Source of the DNA: an uncultured Bacillota bacterium
Lineage (GTDB): Bacteria; Bacillota_I; Bacilli_A; RF39; UBA660
Reading direction: 5' to 3'
Length of the DNA: 19,354 bases
Assembly: GCA_947168865.1 (NCBI GenBank)
Contig: CAMVNN010000014.1
Span: forward strand, 1-19,354
Position 1 is the stretch's first letter. Every line of letters starts with the position of its first letter. Shown one piece after another: positions 1 to 6,690 of this stretch. The position numbers were made by a program, and so were the translations under genes. The notes under the pieces were generated by a model, which did not search any database, was not told the DNA's origin, and saw only the letters and a list, made by a program, of their open reading frames with translations.

Positions 1-175
1 GTCATACCTTGCAAAATATCTACAACTTCTTCTTTTTTTAAATCACATGTTTTTGTAGCACCTAAACGATTAAATCTAGCAATTCCATATCTACTTCAGC
101 TATAATTGTAGTTCTATCATCATCAATTAAATTTGCTTTTATATAAGAGTTAGGTAAAGATATAATAGGGAACAT
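1..175 (-). pseudogene. Fragment of an unknown gene, apparently frameshifted, cut by the window edge
   Basis: Reading the minus strand from an ATG at 175 gives a coding-like stretch (MFPIISLPNSYIKANLIDDD...) that ends at a TAG after about 38 codons. In a second frame, from around position 95 down to the window edge, another coding-like stretch (YGIARFNRLGATKTC..., then a Lys/Glu-rich helix ending VVDILQGM) runs open. Joining the two with a one-base shift near 86-96 gives a continuous protein-like sequence, so I read this as the N-terminal part of one gene broken by a single indel. No ribosome site is obvious before 175. I do not recognise the family. It could instead be two unrelated chance frames, because the stretch is short. 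Confidence 0.35.
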
Positions 176-204
176 ATCAATTTTATAGTAATTATATGTA
201 AATA

Positions 205-213
205 TGGTATAAT
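205..213 (+). promoter_or_regulatory. Extended -10 promoter of the first orphan gene
   Basis: TATAAT lies at 208-213 and is preceded by TG plus one base at 205-207, an extended -10 element. No good -35 is visible at the expected distance. A start about 7 nt downstream would fall near 220, leaving only about 10 nt before the ATG at 231. The GAGTGAT ribosome site (221-227) would then be the first bases of the message. Confidence 0.6.
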
Positions 214-230
214 ACTTCATGAGTGATTTT

Positions 231-893
231 ATGCAAATTAGAAAAGAAGAAAGTCAATTTGGATTACAAATATTTATAGAAGAAGGAAATAGCTGCCTTT
301 CTATTTGCTTTGGTGGAAATCTTGATTTATATTGGAGCATTAATAGTAATAAAAGAGCTACCGGAAATGACACTAAGATGGATTCTTTTGTTATCACTAA
401 AGAAAATTATGAATTATATAGTTTATTTGAAACTTTATATAATGACATAAAAGAAATAAATATATTTGAAGACTTTAAAGGAGATAAAGATAAGTATCGA
501 TTATATAATCGATCAAATTATCAAGAATTATTTGATGAAAAAAGTAAAACTATTACTTGGTATTCTGATGAAACAGCTCATGAAGTAGCAAATTATTTAA
601 AAATAAAAAAAGAAGAAGATTGTTTTATCATTGATTTTCATATTCAAGAATATATTGATGGATGTGATAGAGATTTTTCTTCTTTATATTATATACCAAT
701 AAGATTTAGAAACTCTGGAAGTAGATATGATCCATTTAATGTTATATTTATGAGAATGTATGATAGATTAAAAAGTGTAGAAGATATACACGAACATGGC
801 CATCAAATACATATGGAAGAGTATTTATATAATCTAAAACATCAAAAAGCATTAACTAAAACATTTAATAAAAACACTAACAAAAAATGTTAG
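231..893 (+). CDS. Protein of unknown function (220 aa), orphan
   Basis: I do not recognise this 220-residue protein. It is soluble, with no signal peptide or membrane segment, and is acidic through most of its length. It has a mixed alpha/beta look and a Lys-rich C-terminal tail. A stretch near residues 163-180 (IRFRNSGSRYDPFN...) has the feel of a conserved family motif. A cluster of His and acidic residues follows (HEHGHQIHMEE, near 194-204). An earlier in-frame ATG at 219 lies where transcription should start, so I chose the ATG at 231, preceded by GAGTGAT as at other starts here. The gene has its own promoter and terminator and is monocistronic. Its TAG stop lies inside the terminator hairpin, so the last residues are dictated by that hairpin. 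Coding is likely; function is unknown. Confidence 0.7.
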   Translation: MQIRKEESQFGLQIFIEEGNSCLSICFGGNLDLYWSINSNKRATGNDTKMDSFVITKENYELYSLFETLYNDIKEINIFEDFKGDKDKYRLYNRSNYQELFDEKSKTITWYSDETAHEVANYLKIKKEEDCFIIDFHIQEYIDGCDRDFSSLYYIPIRFRNSGSRYDPFNVIFMRMYDRLKSVEDIHEHGHQIHMEEYLYNLKHQKALTKTFNKNTNKKC

Positions 894-899
894 TGTTTT
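871..899 (+). terminator. Rho-independent terminator overlapping the end of the first orphan gene
   Basis: A perfect 12-bp stem pairs 871-882 with 888-899 around a 5-A loop, and the 3' arm ends in TTTT. The TAG stop (891-893) of the upstream gene lies within the 3' arm. The A-rich left flank makes it partly bidirectional. The hairpin core is nearly identical to the one at 1883-1910. Confidence 0.8.
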
Positions 900-983
900 A
901 AATAGACTTTCAAACTTATAATTTTTTTATAATCTCTAGATAATATTTATCTTAAATATTCATTAATATTTTTGGCGGTATTA

Positions 984-992
984 TGTTATAAT
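984..992 (+). promoter_or_regulatory. Extended -10 promoter of the second orphan gene
   Basis: TATAAT at 987-992 is preceded by TG plus one base at 984-986. The start codon at 1012 is only 19 nt beyond the box. No convincing -35 is visible. Confidence 0.6.
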
Positions 993-1011
993 ATATTTGG
1001 TAGGTAGTTAT

Positions 1012-1803
1012 ATGAAGAATAGGGATTATTATAATTATTATGAAATTTTATTTAGTTTAAGAAAAGAATATCTTAAGAATCAAAGAATTATAAATAAGTT
1101 ATTATCTTATATAAGAATCATTAATGATCCTCTTAATAAATATGATTCTAACTTGGTATTTAAAGCAAATGGTAGGGATGACATTGATTCTTTATTATTA
1201 ATAGTAAAAAAAAGGCAATCTTGTATCAGCCTTATATTAGATTCTTTATATAGCTCTCTTATATATAATGACTCATATTTAAAACCAGGATATTTTTCAT
1301 ATACCTTCCGTTTATCTGAAGAATATATTTATTTATTAGATGATAGTCAGGATGGAAGACATCTTAGTGCTAAAGTTGAAATTACTAATCAAAAAGAATT
1401 TATTGAGTTATATAGGCAGCTTATTGAAAATGTTATATGTAAACGTGGTAGTACCTATTTAATTTCAGGAAAAGAGATTATAAGATTAAGCAATAATGGT
1501 ATTCATTTATTCTATGCCGAAGAAGATGATTATAAAAAATGCGTGAAATTGGACTACGATGGTATTGGAGATAGTATAATAACAAATAATGCTTTATATT
1601 TAGAAAATATAATGAGGCTAATGATTAGTAAAAATATTATACATGATTATTTTAGAAATATTATTGACAGTAATATGGATGACTATTCATATATTATTAC
1701 AGGAGATTGTAATAAAAGTGAAGGATTTTATAAAATCGAAGATCATGGTAAAAAATTAGTATTAAAGCCAGAGAATGATAAGGAATATATATTAAGACAA
1801 TAG
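1012..1803 (+). CDS. Protein of unknown function (263 aa), orphan
   Basis: I do not recognise this 263-residue protein. It is rich in Tyr, Ile, Asn and Asp, has no signal peptide or clear transmembrane helix, and looks cytoplasmic. The N-terminal 60 residues (DYYNYYEILFSLRKEY...) look helical. The rest alternates short strands and helices, with Asp/Glu-rich turns around residues 110-120 and 170-180. I chose the ATG at 1012, preceded by GGTAG, over an in-frame TTG at 997 that would sit at or before the predicted transcription start. The gene is monocistronic, with an extended -10 promoter and a terminator at 1883-1910 almost identical to that of the neighbouring orphan gene. The two proteins do not look homologous by eye. 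Coding is likely; function is unknown. Confidence 0.7.
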   Translation: MKNRDYYNYYEILFSLRKEYLKNQRIINKLLSYIRIINDPLNKYDSNLVFKANGRDDIDSLLLIVKKRQSCISLILDSLYSSLIYNDSYLKPGYFSYTFRLSEEYIYLLDDSQDGRHLSAKVEITNQKEFIELYRQLIENVICKRGSTYLISGKEIIRLSNNGIHLFYAEEDDYKKCVKLDYDGIGDSIITNNALYLENIMRLMISKNIIHDYFRNIIDSNMDDYSYIITGDCNKSEGFYKIEDHGKKLVLKPENDKEYILRQ

Positions 1804-1882
1804 TAAGAATTCATTTCACAAAAAATATTACAAGAATAAAAGATTATATTAATTAAATGATTGTAAGAATAGATATTATAAA

Positions 1883-1910
1883 AAAACACTAACAAAAAGG
1901 TTAGTGTTTT
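1883..1910. terminator. Bidirectional terminator between convergent genes
   Basis: An 11-bp perfect stem pairs 1883-1893 with 1900-1910 around a 6-nt loop. On the minus strand it is followed by an unbroken run of seven T, a strong terminator for the transporter gene. On the plus strand four T end the arm, so it can also stop the orphan gene from the left. It sits in the 189-bp gap between the two convergent genes; I see nothing else in that gap. Confidence 0.75.
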
Positions 1911-1992
1911 AATATTCCTAAATGGGTAGTAATTCACTGTTAAACTACTTATATGCCACCAGTTGCTATAAAAAATATATCATATGTATTTA

Positions 1993-2862
1993 TTACTTCT
2001 TTTTATAATTCATAGATAATATTCCTAGTATCATAAGTATAGTACTAATGCCAAAAGAAACTGTTAGCTTCTCTGAATAAATTATAAATGATAATATTAC
2101 ACTGAATATAGGACTAAACGAAAAAACTAATGTTGCCTTACTAGCACCTAAATATCTAGTAGACATAGCATATGCTAAAATACCAAGTCCATATGAAATG
2201 AAACCAAATAACATCAATATCGGGTATTGGAATGTTAAATCATTATTAATAATTGATAATATCAAATATAGTATTGCGACTGAACTACATTTTATAGAAG
2301 TGAAAAATGCAGGCTCTTTTGAGCTAATTGATGCAGTAATATTATTATTAATTCCCCAACATAGACATGCGAATATTACTAATAAGGAAATTATACTAAT
2401 ATTACTAATGATTCCATTCTTAAAGTTTAAAATAAAACTTCCAAGTAAAACAAAAATTATGGAAATTACTTCATTTTTTTCAATAGGATCTTTAAATATA
2501 AAATATGCACATAAAGATGTCATAACAATTTCAAATATTGTTAATAAAGATACTAAACTAGCATCAAGACTTTTAAGCGCTTCAATTATTGAAAAAGATG
2601 CCAACAATTCACAAATAACGATCAATATAATTTTAGGAATTTCTTTTTTGGTTATTCTGCTTTCTCTTTCTTTATATTTGTTTTTTGTAAATAGATGGAT
2701 AATTAGTAATCCAACACCAGCACCTGAATACATTAGAAATAATATTTCATTAGAACCTAAACTATTAATATAGTTTTTTTCAACTATAACAGCAAAAGAA
2801 TATAAAAATGCGGAAACTAAAGCTAATAGTAATCCAATATTAGCTAATACTTTTTTCTTCAT
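1993..2862 (-). CDS. EamA/DMT-family membrane transporter
   Basis: A 289-residue polytopic membrane protein with about ten hydrophobic helices arranged as two similar halves, the layout of the drug/metabolite transporter superfamily (two EamA domains). The first half has the typical YSGAGVGLL stretch and a SLVSLLTIFEIVMTSLCAYFIF segment. The second half has the matching SKATLVFSFSPIFSVILSFIIYSEKL segment, where a conserved acidic residue follows the helix. Such proteins export or import small metabolites or amino acids; the substrate cannot be told from sequence. The ATG at 2862 is preceded by a strong GAGGTGG site (2874-2868) and an extended -10 box. The gene lies downstream of tRNA-Trp on the same strand, but a terminator separates them. 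Confidence 0.9.
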   Translation of the reverse strand: MKKKVLANIGLLLALVSAFLYSFAVIVEKNYINSLGSNEILFLMYSGAGVGLLIIHLFTKNKYKERESRITKKEIPKIILIVICELLASFSIIEALKSLDASLVSLLTIFEIVMTSLCAYFIFKDPIEKNEVISIIFVLLGSFILNFKNGIISNISIISLLVIFACLCWGINNNITASISSKEPAFFTSIKCSSVAILYLILSIINNDLTFQYPILMLFGFISYGLGILAYAMSTRYLGASKATLVFSFSPIFSVILSFIIYSEKLTVSFGISTILMILGILSMNYKKK

Positions 2863-2882
2863 CTATTCCACCTCATATAAAC

Positions 2883-2891
2883 ATTATACCA
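2883..2891 (-). promoter_or_regulatory. Extended -10 promoter of the EamA transporter
   Basis: On the minus strand TATAAT (2888-2883) is preceded by TG plus one base. The start codon is 20 nt further on, and the GAGGTGG site begins about 8 nt after the box, so the leader should be only about 14 nt. The box lies directly after the T-run of the tRNA terminator. Confidence 0.6.
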
Positions 2892-2892
2892 T

Positions 2893-2914
2893 AAAAAAAG
2901 TAGCATAGCTACTT
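2893..2914 (-). terminator. Terminator of the tRNA-Trp transcript
   Basis: On the minus strand, 13 bases after the tRNA 3' end, a 7-bp stem (AAGTAGC paired with GCTACTT) with a 3-nt loop runs into seven T. It lies between the tRNA gene and the promoter of the transporter. Confidence 0.8.
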
Positions 2915-2926
2915 CAAATTACTAAA

Positions 2927-3000
2927 TGGCAGGGGTAGCAGGAGTTGAACCCACATTAACGGTTTTGGAGACCGCCGCTCTACCATTAAACTATACCCCT
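2927..3000 (-). tRNA. tRNA-Trp (anticodon CCA)
   Basis: The minus strand gives a 74-nt cloverleaf. The 7-bp acceptor stem pairs AGGGGTA with TACCCCT, followed by discriminator G and an encoded CCA end. The anticodon loop reads TCTCCAA after a CGGT half-stem that pairs with ACCG. The T arm contains GGGTTCAACTCC. Anticodon CCA reads UGG only, consistent with UGA being a stop codon here. Confidence 0.97.
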
Positions 3001-3011
3001 ACACAGAAATA

Positions 3012-3040
3012 ATTATATATTATAAATCAAATAGTGTCAA
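3012..3040 (-). promoter_or_regulatory. Consensus sigma-A promoter of tRNA-Trp
   Basis: On the minus strand TTGACA (3040-3035), a 17-bp spacer and TATAAT (3017-3012) form a perfect consensus promoter. Transcription should start near 3005, about five bases before the mature tRNA 5' end. Confidence 0.9.
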
Positions 3041-3061
3041 TTATGAATTTACTCTATTTTG

Positions 3062-3070
3062 TGGTATACT
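3062..3070 (+). promoter_or_regulatory. Extended -10 promoter of the glycolipid synthase gene
   Basis: TATACT at 3065-3070 is preceded by TG plus one base. It faces away from the tRNA promoter. No clear -35 is seen. The start codon lies 50 nt downstream, a longer leader than for most genes in this window. Confidence 0.5.
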
Positions 3071-3120
3071 TATCTAAGAATCTTTCATATAATTAAGTAA
3101 ACATATAAAAAGAGGAAAAT

Positions 3121-4266
3121 ATGAAAAAAATATTGATAATGTATGCTACATATGGAACAGGACATAGATCTATTGCAAAATATGTAGAAGAGTATTTTAA
3201 AAGTAAGAATGAAGAAATAAAAATCAAGAACATTGATTTACTTGATTATGTCATGCCTAAAATTGGAAAAGCGACTACTAAAATATCAAACAAAATTATT
3301 TTAGCTGGAAATCCAATCCTTTGGGGGATGATTTACAAATTTTTTGATAGTAAAATAACTACCTTTGGTACATATCGTTTAATTTCGAAATTTTTTGATT
3401 CAGAAGCTTTAAAAAGAGAAGTTATAGCCTATAAACCAGATTTAGTAATTTCAACCCATTTTTTTGCAAGTACTTCAATATCTAGATATAAGAAAAAAGG
3501 CTATATTGATTCTAAGTTAGTAACAATCATTACTGATTATCAATCACATGAACTTTGGCTTCAAAATCAAAAGTGTGAAGATGCCATAATCGTAGCATCT
3601 AAAGATGAAAAACGCGAAATAGTTAAAAAAGGTGTTGATTCATCTAAAGTTAGAATCTATGGTATTCCTATATCAACCAAATTCAACGAAGAATATAATC
3701 GTGAATCAATCTTGAAAAAATTATCTATTTCTGGTAAAAAGCCAATATATTTATTCTTTGGTGGTGGTGGATGTGGCTCTACAACATCACTTCCATATTT
3801 GAAGGAACTAATAAAGCTTAATCTAAATGCAGATATAATATTTGTATCTGGAAATAATACTGATGTTAAAATAAAAGCACAGAAATTGGTGCAAAAATAT
3901 GATGCTAGCAATGTAAGAGTATTTGGATTTGTAACAAATGTTCCAGAGCTTATGGCCATCAGTGAAGCTGTAATCACTAAACCAGGCGGAATAACCATTA
4001 CTGAATGTTTAACTTTAAAAAGACCAATGATTTTGATAAATAAGACTGCTGGTCATGAAAAAGGAAATTTTAAGTATTTAATTAGAAATGGTTATGCTTT
4101 AAACGGTTCAAGTTTGAGCAAATTTAAAAAATCAATTGTAGCAATTAATAGTAACAAGAAAGTTTTAGAAAAATTGAGAATTAATCTAAGCAAAAATAGA
4201 AATGCGACTAAATCAATGGAAAGACTTTATAATTTGTCAATTGAATTACTAAACTATAAGAAATAA
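3121..4266 (+). CDS. ugtP: Processive diacylglycerol beta-glucosyltransferase (UgtP/YpfP-type, GT28)
   Basis: The 381-residue length matches Bacillus UgtP (about 382). The N-terminal domain starts with MKKILIMYATYGTGHRSIA, the glycine/His loop of the MGDG-synthase fold. The C-terminal GT28 domain has a Gly-rich FGGGGCGS strand-turn from residue 213 and the nucleotide-sugar site KPGGITITEC around residue 287. The family transfers glucose from UDP-glucose to diacylglycerol at the inner membrane face, making the glycolipid anchor for lipoteichoic acid. It stands next to mraY but is not MurG, which has a different N-terminal Gly-rich loop. The start has an AGAGG site 5 nt upstream. The TAA stop lies in the loop of the terminator hairpin. 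A closely related family member with a different acceptor or sugar is possible. Confidence 0.85.
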   Translation: MKKILIMYATYGTGHRSIAKYVEEYFKSKNEEIKIKNIDLLDYVMPKIGKATTKISNKIILAGNPILWGMIYKFFDSKITTFGTYRLISKFFDSEALKREVIAYKPDLVISTHFFASTSISRYKKKGYIDSKLVTIITDYQSHELWLQNQKCEDAIIVASKDEKREIVKKGVDSSKVRIYGIPISTKFNEEYNRESILKKLSISGKKPIYLFFGGGGCGSTTSLPYLKELIKLNLNADIIFVSGNNTDVKIKAQKLVQKYDASNVRVFGFVTNVPELMAISEAVITKPGGITITECLTLKRPMILINKTAGHEKGNFKYLIRNGYALNGSSLSKFKKSIVAINSNKKVLEKLRINLSKNRNATKSMERLYNLSIELLNYKK

Positions 4267-4281
4267 TCTTATAGTTTTTTT
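4251..4281 (+). terminator. Terminator overlapping the 3' end of ugtP
   Basis: An 11-bp perfect stem pairs 4251-4261 with 4267-4277 around a 5-nt loop and is followed by T to 4281. The loop holds the last bases of the gene, including its TAA stop (4264-4266). Confidence 0.85.
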
Positions 4282-4303
4282 CATATGATTTATTGGTGAT
4301 AAT

Positions 4304-5296
4304 ATGCTTGCATTAATTAAGTGTTTTTTAGGAATGCTGATAAGTTTTATAATAGCTTTAATAATAGGATTTCTATTGATTCCTAAATTAAAAAAATTAA
4401 AAGCTGATCAAACACTAAGCATTTATTTAGAAGAGAGGCATAAAAACAAAGAAGGAACTCCTACATTAGGAGGACTCATTTTTATAATTTCAACTATTTT
4501 AACTTTATTGGTAATGATGATATTCGATAAAATTGAATTCACATATAATCTTCTAATTATAGTTTTAACATTTATTGGATATGCTTTAATTGGATTCTTA
4601 GATGACTATTTAATCATTAAAAAGCATGATAATAAAGGATTATCTGAAAAAGAAAAACTATTTTTACAAATGATTGTTTCTTTAATATTTTTTATATTTT
4701 TTCTATTAGAAGGAAATGAACCATTAATATGGATTCATACCCTAAATATAAAGTTTAATATTGGGTTTTTGTACGGATTTTTCATAATGTTCATACTAAT
4801 TGCTAGCAGTAATGCTGTTAATATTACAGATGGATTAGATGGCCTTGCTGGGGGATTAGCATTTATTGCTTTAATTTCATATGGTATTTTAGCAAATTAT
4901 ACTAGTTGGCTACATGGTAATTCAACTATCGGAGTTTTTCTTTTTATACTAGCTGGCGGAGTACTTGGATTTTTGTTTTTTAACTCCCATCCGGCTAAAA
5001 TATTTATGGGAGATACAGGCTCACTGGCATTAGGTGCAACATTAGGTGCGGTTGCTATAGTAACAAGACATGAGCTTTTATTAATTTTAATAGGTATTGT
5101 ATTTGTTATAGAAACTTTAACATGTATTATTCAAAGACTATATTATAAGAGAACTAAAAAACGTCTTTTTAAAATGACTCCAATACATCATGCATTTGAA
5201 AAAAGTGGTTGGGATGAAGAAGAAATAGTAAGACTTTTTTGGATAATTGCAATTATTGCTTCTTTAATAGCAGTTTCTTTTGGAGTCTTTTTATGA
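4304..5296 (+). CDS. mraY: Phospho-N-acetylmuramoyl-pentapeptide transferase (MraY)
   Basis: MraY moves phospho-MurNAc-pentapeptide from UDP to undecaprenyl phosphate, making lipid I on the inner membrane face. The 330-residue protein has about ten membrane helices. The conserved residues are present: D100-D101 in GFLDDY, N173/D176/D179 in NITDGLDGLAGG, D237 in MGDTGSLALG, and a loop with PIHHAFE near the C terminus. The early TPTLGG motif is also present. The ATG is preceded by GGTGAT, the usual site in this genome. The stop overlaps the next gene by ATGA, so mraY and ftsW are translationally coupled. The neighbouring dcw genes murD and murG are absent from this spot. Confidence 0.95.
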   Translation: MLALIKCFLGMLISFIIALIIGFLLIPKLKKLKADQTLSIYLEERHKNKEGTPTLGGLIFIISTILTLLVMMIFDKIEFTYNLLIIVLTFIGYALIGFLDDYLIIKKHDNKGLSEKEKLFLQMIVSLIFFIFFLLEGNEPLIWIHTLNIKFNIGFLYGFFIMFILIASSNAVNITDGLDGLAGGLAFIALISYGILANYTSWLHGNSTIGVFLFILAGGVLGFLFFNSHPAKIFMGDTGSLALGATLGAVAIVTRHELLLILIGIVFVIETLTCIIQRLYYKRTKKRLFKMTPIHHAFEKSGWDEEEIVRLFWIIAIIASLIAVSFGVFL

Positions 5297-6360
5297 AAAA
5301 GAAAATTTTATTAATAATTATTATTATTTCTTTAATAGGACTCTTAATGATTTATTCATCATCTTATATATGGGCTGAATATAAATATGATGATTCTTTA
5401 AAATATTTAAAAAATCAAAGCTTTTTCTTTATAATTGGACTATTTTTAATGATTATTATTAGTAAAATAAATGTTAGTTATTACTATAAAAATGCAAATA
5501 AATTTCTATTGTTTGGTTTTTCTTTGCTGGTTTTAGTTTTAATATTTGGTAGTGTTAGAAATGGAAGTAAAAGTTGGTTTAATTTTGGTCTTTTTAGTTT
5601 TCAACCAAGTGAAATAATGAAAGTAATATTAATAATTTTCACATCTAAATATTTAACTAATAATCAAGATAATATTAAGTATACATTTAAAACAATATTT
5701 CCCATTTTAACAGTAATTCTTTTAGCATTTTTTTTGATAATGTTACAACCTGATTTTGGTAGTGGAGTTGTTCTAGTTATGAGTGCTATAGGCCTTTTAT
5801 TCATATCTGGAGCAGACTTTTCTTTTTTCGTTAAAATTGGAATACTTGGAATTATTGGAATTGTGATATTGATTATAATTGCTCCTTATCGAATGGCACG
5901 AATAGTAGCTTTTTTAAACCCCTGGGAGGATCCTTTAGGAAGTGGATTTCAAATAATACAATCTTTATATGCAATTGGACCAGGTGGCCTTTTTGGTCAA
6001 GGACTAGGTAATTCTATTCAAAAACATTTTTACTTGCCAGAACCTCAAACAGATTTTATATTTGCAATCATATGTGAAGAACTAGGATTTTTAGGTGCTT
6101 TATTAACTATTTTCTTATTTTTAACTCTTATATATCAAATGATTAAAGTTGCTTTAAAAGTAGAGGATTTATTTAAAAAATATTTAGCATTTGGAATTGC
6201 TTTTCAAATAGGATTTCAATCAACAATTAATTTGTTAGTTGTAATTGGATTAATACCAGTAACTGGAGTAACTTTACCATTTTTATCTTATGGTGGTTCT
6301 AGTTTGTTAGTTTCCATGATTTCAATTGGAATTGTTTTAAATATTGCCAATGATTATTGA
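5293..6360 (+). CDS. ftsW: SEDS-family peptidoglycan glycosyltransferase (FtsW/SpoVE-type)
   Basis: A 355-residue protein with about ten membrane helices. It carries the SEDS signatures NGSKSWFNFGLFSFQPSE and PWEDPLGSGFQIIQSLYAIGPGG, then LPEPQTDFIFAIICEELG, which includes the catalytic-loop region. These proteins polymerise lipid II into glycan strands with a partner penicillin-binding protein. The GPGG...GQGLGNS pattern and the position directly after mraY favour FtsW or SpoVE over RodA. The start is the ATG at 5293, overlapping the mraY TGA, with GGAG 8 nt upstream; an in-frame start further up would read through the end of mraY. The TGA stop overlaps the -35 element of the next promoter. 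Confidence 0.88.
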   Translation: MKKKILLIIIIISLIGLLMIYSSSYIWAEYKYDDSLKYLKNQSFFFIIGLFLMIIISKINVSYYYKNANKFLLFGFSLLVLVLIFGSVRNGSKSWFNFGLFSFQPSEIMKVILIIFTSKYLTNNQDNIKYTFKTIFPILTVILLAFFLIMLQPDFGSGVVLVMSAIGLLFISGADFSFFVKIGILGIIGIVILIIIAPYRMARIVAFLNPWEDPLGSGFQIIQSLYAIGPGGLFGQGLGNSIQKHFYLPEPQTDFIFAIICEELGFLGALLTIFLFLTLIYQMIKVALKVEDLFKKYLAFGIAFQIGFQSTINLLVVIGLIPVTGVTLPFLSYGGSSLLVSMISIGIVLNIANDY

Positions 6361-6385
6361 ATTTGACTTGCTAAAATGATATACT
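6357..6385 (+). promoter_or_regulatory. Promoter of the decayed Big_2-like gene
   Basis: TTGAAT (6357-6362), a 17-bp spacer and TATACT (6380-6385) with TG plus one base before it. The -35 overlaps the ftsW stop codon. A second TTGACT at 6363 is only 11 bp from the -10 and is probably not used. Confidence 0.6.
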
Positions 6386-6408
6386 TTTTTTAAAATAGGT
6401 GTGTTCGT

Positions 6409-6635
6409 ATGAGTGACAATAAACGAATTGAAAAAACATTATATTTTGTCGTTTGAATTCTAATAATAATTGCAATTGTGTTTCCAAGTAATAAAAATTC
6501 TAAAATAAAAGTTACTAATATTGTTATCGAAAAAAAGAGATTTCTTTAATTGTTGGAGATAGTTATAATCTCAAATATATTGTTTCACCATCTAATGCCA
6601 AAAAAGAAAGTGCGAAAGTAGAAATAATATATTAA
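6409..6635 (+). pseudogene. Decayed small membrane protein with a Big_2-like Ig segment
   Basis: An ATG at 6409 with AGGTG upstream opens MSDNKRIEKTLYFVV, followed by an in-frame TGA. The same frame then continues as a hydrophobic helix (ILIIIAIVFPSNKN) and KIKVTNIVIEKK. After a run of seven A near 6529-6535 the frame breaks. Restoring one base there gives ISLIVGDSYNLKYIVSPSN, the start of a bacterial Ig-like group 2 (Big_2) domain, and an end at TAA 6633. Two independent lesions, a nonsense codon that would be Trp with one change and a one-base loss in a homopolymer, mark it as a pseudogene. The Ig segment is also truncated: the usual Trp-Ser-Ser-Asn turn is missing. The promoter and terminator are still intact, so a short transcript may be made. 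Confidence 0.7.
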
Positions 6636-6660
6636 AAACTAGCACTTGCTAGTTTTTTTT
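6635..6660 (+). terminator. Terminator after the decayed gene
   Basis: A 9-bp perfect stem pairs 6635-6643 with 6648-6656 around a tetraloop, ending in eight T to 6660. The -35 element of the next gene lies inside its 3' half. Confidence 0.85.
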
Positions 6661-6674
6661 AATTTTTATATAAT
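6646..6674 (+). promoter_or_regulatory. Promoter of the rlmI-ispH operon
   Basis: TTGCTA (6646-6651), a 17-bp spacer and TATAAT (6669-6674). The start codon is 16 nt after the box. The -35 is built from terminator hairpin sequence. Confidence 0.55.
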
Positions 6675-6690
6675 AAAAGAGGTGATTATA

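Noticed and set aside
219..230. Leaderless start at the ATG 219 for the first orphan gene.
   Set aside because: The predicted transcription start is at or just after 219, and GAGTGAT before the ATG at 231 matches the common site in this genome.
1743..1937. Minus-strand open frame across the end of the second orphan gene and the shared terminator.
   Set aside because: Its composition is that of reversed AT-rich DNA, it runs through the terminator hairpin, and it has no initiation signal.
2198..2773. Long plus-strand open frame opposite the EamA transporter.
   Set aside because: It is the mirror of a well-supported membrane transporter, has no ribosome site or promoter, and its translation has no family features.
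3121..4266. MurG assignment for the GT28 protein beside mraY.
   Set aside because: The N-terminal YATYGTGHRS loop and overall pattern are those of the MGDG-synthase/UgtP group, not MurG.
6363..6385. TTGACT at 6363 as the -35 of the decayed gene.
   Set aside because: It is only 11 bp from the TATACT box; TTGAAT at 6357 has the right 17-bp spacing.
6409..6635. Reading UGA as Trp (Mycoplasma-type code), because a TGA interrupts the hydrophobic helix.
   Set aside because: UGA is a clean stop at correct family ends of mraY, ftsW, trmD, yqfC and cdd, the tRNA-Trp has anticodon CCA, and the same gene also carries a frameshift, so it is a pseudogene.
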